This document shows positions 9,160-16,358 of a DNA stretch of 64,000 nt, piece after piece. A model generated the notes under the pieces. That model saw nothing but the letters and a program-made list of their open reading frames with translations, had not been told where the DNA came from and did not search any database. Source of the stretch: Janthinobacterium sp. 67 (GTDB lineage Bacteria; Pseudomonadota; Gammaproteobacteria; Burkholderiales; Burkholderiaceae_D); NCBI RefSeq assembly GCF_002797895.1, contig NZ_PGES01000001.1:5952001-6016000 (forward strand), written 5' to 3'. Numbering within the stretch: position 1 is the first letter of the stretch; each line of letters opens with the position of its first letter. A program made the translations under genes and the position numbers.

Positions 9160-10584
9160 ATGTCCGATCCCTACGCCCGCCGCGGCCTTACTGCTGTTGC
9201 ATTCCTATCGATCACGCTTCTCGCCGCGTGCAGCCACTCGCCTCACAGGGTGGAGACATCACGCGTTGAGGTTCCGGCCAAATTCATGAACGAAGCGGGT
9301 CTGGCTGTGCAGCAGGTGCCAGCACAAGCACTCCCGGCCGAGTGGTGGACGGCGTACGGTGATCCGCTGATTGACGCGCTGGTGCGCAACGCGCTGGAGC
9401 ACAACACCGATCTCGCTATTGCAAGAGCGCGGATTGATGAAGCTGTGGCGATCACCCGACGTACACGCGCTTCAATGTTCCCTAGCTTGGCGCTCACGCC
9501 CCAAGCAACGCGCGCGCGCGACTTTTCTTTGGCACCGACCATCAGCAGCGATGCCAGGCTTCCGCTGTCGGCTTCATGGGAAGTTGATCTAGCGGGCCGC
9601 CTCTCGCATGCCGCTGATGGCGCACGGATGGACGCAGTTGCTGTCGAACAGAACTGGTTCGCGACACGTTGGCAGATCGCCTTTGAGACAGTGTCCGCTG
9701 CACTGCAGCAGCGGCAGGCGGCAGAGCTGGAAGATCTGGCAAAAGAGCGACTTCAAGTCGCCGAGCGCCTTGAGCGTCTGACAGAGCAGAAGTTCAAGGC
9801 AGGTCAAGCTACGGGCTTTGACATTGAACGCACGCGTTCCGAGGTCATCGCCCTCCGGGTGGAGCAAGAGCAGTTGCGACGCGTACGCGGCGAAGCAACG
9901 CATGCCTTGGATGTGCTCGTTGGCCGGATTCCGGGGGCGCTTGGCAGCGGTCCTGCGCTTGCCTCTCTCACCATGCCCGATTGGACTCCCAGAAGCGTGC
10001 CAGGCGAATTGCTGCAGCAGCGCCCCGACGTCAGAGCCGCGCAGGCGCGTCTTGCAGCGGCGACGGCGCGATGGAACGCAGCAGAAGGCGAGCGGCTCCC
10101 CAAACTTGTGCTCGATTTGAGTGGTGGGCGCCAACGCTTCGAGAACAACGGAACACGTGTGGCAGGGAACATTTTCTCTCTGGGCTTGGGTGTGACGCTT
10201 CCGATCTTTGACGGTGGAGCAATACAAGCGGGAATCGACGAGGGCTCAGCACGCAGTCGCGGCGCACAGGCTGACCTGGAACGCACGGTTTTGCTTGCGC
10301 TTCAGGATGTGGAGAACGCTTATCTGGGCTGGCAGACCCAGCGGACTTCTCTGCAGCATCAGGTCGATGGTCTTGTCGTCGCTGATCGACTCCTTGACCG
10401 CAGTCGACGCCTCTTTGAGGCGGGACAGGTGGATGCGACCGTTGTTGCAGAAGCGGAGCGTGGCACCTTGTCCCAGCGAGCGGCTCTGGTCCGTGCTCGC
10501 GCCGACGCAGCCGTGCAATGGGGTGTTCTCGCTAAAGCGCTTTCTGGTTCGCCAGAGCATGTGAATCTGCAATCTTCACCCTGA
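9160..10584 (+). CDS. Outer-membrane efflux factor (NodT/OprM-type lipoprotein)
   Basis: A 474-residue protein with a signal peptide and lipobox (LLAACSH), the PAEWWTAYGDPLIDALVRNAL entry region typical of NodT-family lipoproteins, and two repeated TolC-like coiled-coil halves (one around DLAIARARIDEA, the second around PDVRAAQARLAAA). It should form the trimeric outer-membrane channel of the RND pump encoded divergently at 4.1-8.4 kb. It is followed by LysR after 74 bp with no clear terminator. Confidence 0.88.
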   Translation: MSDPYARRGLTAVAFLSITLLAACSHSPHRVETSRVEVPAKFMNEAGLAVQQVPAQALPAEWWTAYGDPLIDALVRNALEHNTDLAIARARIDEAVAITRRTRASMFPSLALTPQATRARDFSLAPTISSDARLPLSASWEVDLAGRLSHAADGARMDAVAVEQNWFATRWQIAFETVSAALQQRQAAELEDLAKERLQVAERLERLTEQKFKAGQATGFDIERTRSEVIALRVEQEQLRRVRGEATHALDVLVGRIPGALGSGPALASLTMPDWTPRSVPGELLQQRPDVRAAQARLAAATARWNAAEGERLPKLVLDLSGGRQRFENNGTRVAGNIFSLGLGVTLPIFDGGAIQAGIDEGSARSRGAQADLERTVLLALQDVENAYLGWQTQRTSLQHQVDGLVVADRLLDRSRRLFEAGQVDATVVAEAERGTLSQRAALVRARADAAVQWGVLAKALSGSPEHVNLQSSP

Positions 10585-10658
10585 GTCCTTGAGTTGGAAG
10601 AACGCAGCATGGCAGCGAGTTTTAAATACTGAATAGATCGACGATTAGTAGGGGACGC

Positions 10659-11603
10659 ATGGAAATTCGACATCTACGTTGTTTTATGGCGCTCGCCGAG
10701 GAACTTCACTTCGCTCGCGCCGCTGCGAAACTGCATATTGAGCAGTCCCCACTGTCTCGCACGATCAAAGAACTCGAAGAGGAGTTAGGAGCACAGCTCT
10801 TTATTCGGAACACGAGAAGCACGCGTTTGACACGAGCTGGGTTGATGCTCATGGAGCACGCACCTCGGGTGTTCGCATCCTTGCAACAGGCGCGGGACTG
10901 CGTGAAGGCAGCAAAAAATGGCTTTCATGGACAACTCCGCGTCGCCTTGTCAGACGGCGCAACACTACTGTGCTTACCAGCCCTATTGGCGTTGTGTCGC
11001 GAGGAGGAGCCCGAGGTTGAGATTCGCTTTTTTGAGGTGCCACTATCCCAACAAATCAAAGGATTGCACGACGACCTGTATGACGTCGGCTTTGCACAGT
11101 CCGACGACGTAGGTGATGGAATCGTCGCACTTCCCGCGTGGACTGACACGCTTATGGTGGCGCTGCCAGCTCGGCATCCGTTGCTGGCTCTTAAGCGAAT
11201 TCCATTGGATGAACTGCTGCGCTACCCGCTAGTGCTATCTGATCCTCAAGTGTGCGAGGGCCACGCCAAGCACATTGAGCGAGTACTTAGCCGGGCTGAA
11301 ATGCAGCCTCTAGTTGCCGAGCGGGTTACCACTTTCGACCTGATGATGGCGTTGGTATCTGCCGGTTTTGCACTCGGACTTACAGGGGCTGCACACATTG
11401 CAGCCTCCCGAGAGCCAGGAGTCGTGGCGAGGCCGCTTTCGACACGCGTACCACCTTTGACGACCTATCTACTCAGACTTGAAGGCGATCCGTTTGACGA
11501 GCTTGCGCGCTTCATTCAGCGAGTACAGGCCATCGAATTGCCAGAGTTTCTCAGGTCAACAAAAAGCCGAAATCCCGATCTTCCGGAGGAATTGATGCCA
11601 TGA
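10659..11603 (+). CDS. LysR-type transcriptional regulator (ICE core)
   Basis: A 314-residue LysR protein. The N-terminal winged HTH (MEIRHLRCFMALAEELHF ... AAAKLHIEQSPLSRTIKELE) resembles the BenM/CatM-like subgroup, followed by a periplasmic-binding-like effector domain. Its stop overlaps the start of the TrbK/EexN-like lipoprotein gene (ATGA), so the two are translationally coupled. Placement just upstream of traG suggests it is part of the ICE backbone rather than of the efflux cargo; a role in control of transfer or exclusion is an inference only. Confidence 0.8.
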   Translation: MEIRHLRCFMALAEELHFARAAAKLHIEQSPLSRTIKELEEELGAQLFIRNTRSTRLTRAGLMLMEHAPRVFASLQQARDCVKAAKNGFHGQLRVALSDGATLLCLPALLALCREEEPEVEIRFFEVPLSQQIKGLHDDLYDVGFAQSDDVGDGIVALPAWTDTLMVALPARHPLLALKRIPLDELLRYPLVLSDPQVCEGHAKHIERVLSRAEMQPLVAERVTTFDLMMALVSAGFALGLTGAAHIAASREPGVVARPLSTRVPPLTTYLLRLEGDPFDELARFIQRVQAIELPEFLRSTKSRNPDLPEELMP

Positions 11604-11875
11604 GACTCGCCATCACGCTCGTCGCTGCAATGCTAGTCGCATGCGGTCAATCTGATAAACCGCACAAAGCCACTAGTGCAGAAAAGAAAACCCCGACAGT
11701 AGAAGAGCTGGTGGCAGACCCGGAACAGCTCAAGAAGTTGCGCCAGCAATGCAAGACGGATCGGCCTACTTTGGGCGAACTGCTTTGCAACCGGGTAGCG
11801 GAGGCAACACGTAAGCGGTTCTACGGTGACGGAAAAACGCCATACACACCGCCCAAAGAATCCCCCAAATTCTGA
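11600..11875 (+). CDS. Second TrbK/EexN-like entry-exclusion lipoprotein
   Basis: A 91-residue lipoprotein with the lipobox MLVACGQ. It aligns directly with the trbK product encoded at 19556: LVADPEQLKKLRQQCKTDRP here against LAADPVRLKALRAQCAADRQ there, including the cysteines and a shared basic KRFYGDG/RRFFTGQ end. TrbK/EexN-type lipoproteins sit in the envelope of donor cells and block redundant entry of the same element. The start overlaps the LysR stop codon. The tandem repeat begins with the base after its stop codon. Confidence 0.7.
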   Translation: MRLAITLVAAMLVACGQSDKPHKATSAEKKTPTVEELVADPEQLKKLRQQCKTDRPTLGELLCNRVAEATRKRFYGDGKTPYTPPKESPKF

Positions 11876-11936
11876 AATTCAGCAATTCAGCAATTCAGCA
11901 ATTCAGCAATTCAGCAATTCAGCAATTCAGCAATTC
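11876..11936. repeat. Tandem repeat (AATTCAGC)x7 plus partial copy
   Basis: Seven perfect 8-bp AATTCAGC units (11,876-11,931) plus five more bases of an eighth follow directly after the TGA of the TrbK/EexN-like gene. The AT-rich unit differs from the surrounding GC-rich ICE DNA. The tract lies about 220 bp before traG. Copy-number change by slippage would not alter the upstream protein, since the tract starts after the stop codon, but it would change promoter or leader spacing to traG. No further gene is seen between it and traG. Confidence 0.95.
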
Positions 11937-12157
11937 GCTAGTCTGCCTGAATCTTCTGTTCGGCACGCTGATATTCGCCGGCGCTTACGGAGTCACTCCC
12001 TGGCTAGACACAGCGCGAATTCATTCTTTCTTATCGACCTTTCTGCCCCAAACGGTCTTTGACCGGCACTAAGCCAGCACCGATCCTGACGCCTGCGGCA
12101 CATTTCTAAGCCGCGTTTCCCAAGGGAATCAGCGTAGGAGAGATTGGAGGCGGGGCT

Positions 12158-14173
12158 ATGCAAGGTACGAATGTGCTGTTCGGTCAGATAGCCGTGGTAT
12201 TCGGCATCGTGATCGCGGGTGTGTGGGGCGCCACACAATGGACGGCAGCAGCCCTTGGCTATCAGGTACGCCTTGGCTCCCCCTGGTTTGATTTCCTCGG
12301 CACACCGATCTACCTCCCGTGGAAGCTGTTTGAGTGGTGGTTCTTCTTCGATGCCTACGCGCCACGCGTTTTCGACACGGGCGGTGCCATAGCGGGTGGC
12401 AGTGGCTTGCTGGCGGTGGTGGTCGCAGTCTGCATGTCGATCTGGCGCTCTCGTCAATCACGCCTAGTCACGACCTATGGCTCGGCACGCTGGGCAAGTA
12501 CGGAGGACATTCGCAAAGCCGGCCTTACGCAGCCGATCGGCGTGTTCCTCGGTCAGCACGATGGCAAGTACCTTCGGCATGAAGGCCCGGAACACATCCT
12601 CACTTTCGCGCCCACGCGCTCAGGCAAAGGCGTCGGCCTTGTGGTGCCGACGCTGCTTTCTTGGCCTGCATCCGCCGTAGTCCACGACATCAAGGGCGAG
12701 AATTGGCAGATCACCGCAGGTTGGCGCTCACGCTACTCACACTGCCTGCTGTTCAATCCGACCGATGCGAAGTCGGCGGCCTACAACCCGCTGCTAGAAG
12801 TTCGGCGCGGCGCACATGAAGTGCGTGACGTACAGAACATAGCCGACATTCTGGTCGATCCAGAAGGCGCGCTTGAGAAGCGCAACCATTGGGAGAAGAC
12901 TTCGCACGCGCTGCTGGTCGGGGCCATCCTGCATGTGCTCTACGCGGGCGAGGACAAGACGCTGCGCGGCGTCGCCAATTTCCTCTCCGATCCGGCCAGC
13001 CCCTTCGAGCTGACCTTGCACCGGATGATGACCACACAGCACCTCGTGAACGTGGAAGGTGGTGGCCCGCATCCAGTCGTCGCTTCGGCGGCGCGCGAAG
13101 TGCTCAACAAGTCGGACAACGAGCGTTCCGGCGTGTTGAGCACCGCCATGTCGTTCCTGGGCCTCTACCGCGACCCCACGGTGGCCGAAGTCACCTCGCG
13201 CTGCGACTGGCGTATCGCCGACCTGATCGCGTCCGAGCATCCGGTGTCGCTTTATCTGGTAGTGCCACCTTCGGATATTTCGCGGACGAAACCGCTCATT
13301 CGCCTGATCCTCAACCAGATCGGCCGACGGCTCACCGAATCGCTCGACGGCAGCGACGGCATCGAACGCCGCCACAAGCTGCTGCTGATGCTCGATGAGT
13401 TCCCGGCGCTGGGCCGCCTGGACTTCTTCGAGACGGCGCTTGCCTTCATGGCGGGCTACGGAATCCGCAGTTTTCTTATCGCCCAATCGCTCAACCAGAT
13501 CGACAAAGCCTACGGCCAGAACCATTCGATTCTGGATAACTGCCATGTCCGCGTGACGTTCGCCACCAACGATGAACGCACTGCGAAACGGATCTCCGAA
13601 ACGCTTGGCACCGCTACCGAACTGCGCGCGCAGCGCAACTATGCCGGGCACAGATTGGCACCGTGGCTGGGGCACCTCATGGTGTCGCGGCAGGAGACGG
13701 CCCGCCCGCTACTGACGCCCGGTGAAGTGATGCAGCTTCCGACTGAGGAAGCTGTGGTGATGGTGTCCAGCGTGGCACCGATCAAGGCCAAGAAGCTGCG
13801 CTACTACGCCGACGCGAATTTCAAGAACCGCGTTTTACCGCCGCCTGTGCTCGCGGCCGGGCAATACGCGGACGCGCCACCGGCCCGGCCCGACGACTGG
13901 AGCGGCCTATCGATCCCAGCCGTGTCAACGGTCCGGGCTGCGGGCCTGTCCGGCGATGGCACAGGCACCGCCGATGACGGCGGCCCACGCCGACAGCCGG
14001 AGCTATCCGAAGTCAGCGAATACAGCCCCGAACCGCTGCTCGCCGGCCATGACCTGACTCTGCTCGATGACGACGACGACCTGCCGCTGCCGCTTCCCGG
14101 CCAGCTCGACCCGGCCATGCAGCGCACGGCCCGGCTGGCTTCCCTCGACCCCAACGACGGAATCGACTTATGA
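12158..14173 (+). CDS. traG: TraG/VirD4-type conjugation coupling ATPase
   Basis: A 671-residue type IV coupling protein. N-terminal transmembrane segments precede a Walker A motif (APTRSGKGVG, residues 151-160), and a Walker B motif (LLLMLDEFPALG) lies near residue 410. It links the relaxosome to the Trb channel at the inner membrane. An SD of GGAGG lies just upstream of the ATG. The stop overlaps the CopG-type gene start (ATGA), making it the head of the mating-pair-formation operon. The C-terminal ~120 residues are acidic and proline-rich, as common in this family. Confidence 0.93.
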   Translation: MQGTNVLFGQIAVVFGIVIAGVWGATQWTAAALGYQVRLGSPWFDFLGTPIYLPWKLFEWWFFFDAYAPRVFDTGGAIAGGSGLLAVVVAVCMSIWRSRQSRLVTTYGSARWASTEDIRKAGLTQPIGVFLGQHDGKYLRHEGPEHILTFAPTRSGKGVGLVVPTLLSWPASAVVHDIKGENWQITAGWRSRYSHCLLFNPTDAKSAAYNPLLEVRRGAHEVRDVQNIADILVDPEGALEKRNHWEKTSHALLVGAILHVLYAGEDKTLRGVANFLSDPASPFELTLHRMMTTQHLVNVEGGGPHPVVASAAREVLNKSDNERSGVLSTAMSFLGLYRDPTVAEVTSRCDWRIADLIASEHPVSLYLVVPPSDISRTKPLIRLILNQIGRRLTESLDGSDGIERRHKLLLMLDEFPALGRLDFFETALAFMAGYGIRSFLIAQSLNQIDKAYGQNHSILDNCHVRVTFATNDERTAKRISETLGTATELRAQRNYAGHRLAPWLGHLMVSRQETARPLLTPGEVMQLPTEEAVVMVSSVAPIKAKKLRYYADANFKNRVLPPPVLAAGQYADAPPARPDDWSGLSIPAVSTVRAAGLSGDGTGTADDGGPRRQPELSEVSEYSPEPLLAGHDLTLLDDDDDLPLPLPGQLDPAMQRTARLASLDPNDGIDL

Positions 14174-14634
14174 GCCAATACCGCCTCAATCTGTTCATTC
14201 AGCCCGAGCACGCCAAGCGTCTCGAAGAACTGGCCGCCAAGAAAGGCGTGTCCAAGTCGTCCATTGTCGCGGCGGCGCTCGCGTCGTGGCTATCGCCCGA
14301 TGCTGGCGACCAGCGCGAGGCGGCCATCGCCAAGCGGCTCGATCGCCTGTCGCGGCAGGCCGAGCGCATGGAGCGCGACCAGAACATCCAGATCGAAACA
14401 CTGGCGCTGTTCATCCGCTACTTCCTGACCGTCAGCACCCCGATTCCCGAAGCCCATCAGGACGCAGCTCGCGCCCAAGGCAAAGCGCGTTTCGAGCAAT
14501 TCGTGGAGCGGCTCGGCCGCCACCTGCTGCGTGGCCGCAGCCTGGTGCGCGACGTTGTGGAAGAACTGCACCCAGACCCGGCGCGAATGGATGACGCGGA
14601 GGCACTGGCTGAAGCGCAGGAGCGTGCCTCATGA
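14170..14634 (+). CDS. CopG/ribbon-helix-helix-type protein
   Basis: A 154-residue protein whose first ~45 residues (MSQYRLNLFIQPEHAKRLEE ... SIVAAALASWL) form a ribbon-helix-helix of the CopG/MetJ type; the rest is helical. The gene overlaps traG upstream and trbB downstream by 4 bp each. This position is conserved in Tn4371-like ICEs. It may autoregulate the operon or help the relaxosome; which one is not shown by sequence. Confidence 0.8.
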   Translation: MSQYRLNLFIQPEHAKRLEELAAKKGVSKSSIVAAALASWLSPDAGDQREAAIAKRLDRLSRQAERMERDQNIQIETLALFIRYFLTVSTPIPEAHQDAARAQGKARFEQFVERLGRHLLRGRSLVRDVVEELHPDPARMDDAEALAEAQERAS

Positions 14635-15698
14635 GCGCCATTCCGCAAACCCCGCCCGAACTCTCATCCGCCGCAACCTCTCTGGATCGCCGTATCCAGA
14701 TGCTGCGCACGGCAATGGGGCCAGTCATCGCCGCTGCGCTGGCCGACCCCGACGTGGTGGAAATCATGCTCAACCCCGACCGCACCCTATGGGTGGATCG
14801 GTTGTCATCGGGCCGCATGCCGCTGGGCGTGGAGCTGTCCCAAGACGATGGCGAACGCATCATCCGGCTGGTGGCTGCGCACGTCGGCGCAGAGGTGCAT
14901 CGCGGGCGGCCGCTGCTGACCGCCGAGCTGCCCGAAACCGGCGAGCGGTTCGAGGGCATCTTGCCGCCCGCAGCGCCCGGCCCAGCCTTCGCGCTGCGCA
15001 AGCGCGCCGTGAGCATCATCGGGCTGGATCGCTATGTGGCCGACGGCATCTTGACCACAGGCCAGGCCGAGTTCCTGCGCCGCGCCGTGCGTGAGCGCCA
15101 GAACATCCTGATCGCCGGGGCGACGAGCAGCGGCAAAACCACACTCGCCAATGCCTTGCTTGCGGAGATCGCCGCCACGGGCGACCGCGTGCTTGTGCTC
15201 GAAGACACCATCGAGCTGCAATGCGCAGCCCGCGACCATGTGCCGCTGCGCACCCGCGCTGGCGTCGTGTCTATGACCGAGCTGGTGCGGGCCACGATGC
15301 GCCTGCGCCCCGACCGCGTGATCGTCGGCGAGGTACGCGGCGGCGAAGCCCTGGACTTGGTTAAGGTGTGGGGCACCGGCCACCCCGGCGGCATCGCCAC
15401 CATCCACGCCGGTTCCGCGCTGGGCGCGCTGCTGCGCCTCGAACAGTTGATTCTTGAAGTGGCGGTGAACCCACCGCGTGCGCTGATCGCCGAGGCGGTC
15501 AACGTCGTGATCCACATCGCCGGGCGTGGCCGCAAGCGCCGCGTCGAAAGCATCGCCCGTGTCGTCGGTTTCGACGGCACCGGCTATCGCCTGGCGGACG
15601 CGCTGGAAACACCGTTTCCCGAGCTGATGCCGGTTCCTCTCGCAGCCGATGCCGCTGCGCCTTCCTCGTCCCTTGACCTACCTGGAGAACTGCCATGA
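14631..15698 (+). CDS. trbB: Conjugal transfer ATPase TrbB (VirB11-like)
   Basis: A 355-residue secretion ATPase. Walker A is GATSSGKTT (residues 163-171); the Asp box and Walker B are near LRPDRVIVGEVRGGEALD, and the HPGG(I)AT His-box motif follows. It acts as a cytoplasmic hexamer powering pilus assembly and substrate transfer with TrbE. The start overlaps the CopG gene; the stop overlaps trbC. Confidence 0.93.
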   Translation: MSAIPQTPPELSSAATSLDRRIQMLRTAMGPVIAAALADPDVVEIMLNPDRTLWVDRLSSGRMPLGVELSQDDGERIIRLVAAHVGAEVHRGRPLLTAELPETGERFEGILPPAAPGPAFALRKRAVSIIGLDRYVADGILTTGQAEFLRRAVRERQNILIAGATSSGKTTLANALLAEIAATGDRVLVLEDTIELQCAARDHVPLRTRAGVVSMTELVRATMRLRPDRVIVGEVRGGEALDLVKVWGTGHPGGIATIHAGSALGALLRLEQLILEVAVNPPRALIAEAVNVVIHIAGRGRKRRVESIARVVGFDGTGYRLADALETPFPELMPVPLAADAAAPSSSLDLPGELP

Positions 15699-16078
15699 CG
15701 CAGATGCACGTTCACGCTTTCCGTAATTCCGTAAATCCGGTTTCAACCATCGCACGCCTGCGGCGGCTGGCCGGCCCCGCGCACCACGGCCTGCTGCTGG
15801 CCGCAGTCATGCTGATGACGGCGGGCACGGCGAAGGCATCCGGCTCCTCGATGCCGTGGGAAGGCCCGCTGCAATCCATTCTGGAGTCGATTCAGGGGCC
15901 GGTGGCACGCATCGTCGCGGTCATCATCATCATCGCCACGGGCCTCGCGCTCGCCTTCGGCGACACGTCGGGCGGCTTTCGCAAGCTGATCCAGATCGTG
16001 TTCGGTTTGAGCATCGCGTTCGCCGCGTCCTCGTTCTTCCTGTCGTTCTTCAGCTTCTCCGGCGGGGCTGTCGTATGA
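15695..16078 (+). CDS. trbC: Conjugal pilin TrbC (VirB2-like)
   Basis: A 127-residue pre-pilin. A long leader ends near TAGTAKASG, a good signal peptidase site; two hydrophobic helices follow, as in VirB2/TrbC pilins (VARIVAVIIIIATGLALAFGD, then a C-terminal hydrophobic stretch). RP4 TrbC is cyclised by TraF, a peptidase that in Tn4371 elements lies upstream of the relaxase, outside this window. It overlaps trbB and trbD by 4 bp each. Confidence 0.9.
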   Translation: MTQMHVHAFRNSVNPVSTIARLRRLAGPAHHGLLLAAVMLMTAGTAKASGSSMPWEGPLQSILESIQGPVARIVAVIIIIATGLALAFGDTSGGFRKLIQIVFGLSIAFAASSFFLSFFSFSGGAVV

Positions 16079-16347
16079 GTGGCCCGGATAGCTTCGCGGC
16101 CGGCTTCGAGGTGCCGCTACATCGCTCGCTGACCGAGCCGCTCTTGATGGGCGGCGCACCGCGCACGGTGGCGATTGCCAACGGCACGCTAGCCGCTGCC
16201 GTCGGGCTGGGCCTGCAACTCTGGATTCCTGGCGTAGTGCTCTGGATCGTCGGTCACTCGCTGGCCGTGTGGGGCGCGAGGGTCGATCCGCAGTTCATGC
16301 AGGTCTTCGCCCGGCACATCAAGCACAAGCCGCTGCTGGACGTGTAG
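16075..16347 (+). CDS. trbD: Conjugal transfer protein TrbD (VirB3-like)
   Basis: A 90-residue inner-membrane protein starting at the ATGA overlap with trbC. The N-terminus (GFEVPLHRSLTEPLLMGGAPR) is the conserved TrbD/VirB3 entry; a pair of hydrophobic segments follows. It anchors pilus assembly next to the TrbE ATPase. Confidence 0.9.
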   Translation: MSGPDSFAAGFEVPLHRSLTEPLLMGGAPRTVAIANGTLAAAVGLGLQLWIPGVVLWIVGHSLAVWGARVDPQFMQVFARHIKHKPLLDV

Positions 16348-16358
16348 GAGACGCCGCC

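Noticed and set aside
11876..11936. Tandem repeat considered as a CRISPR array
   Set aside because: The unit is 8 bp with no spacers between copies and no cas genes nearby; it is a simple tandem repeat.
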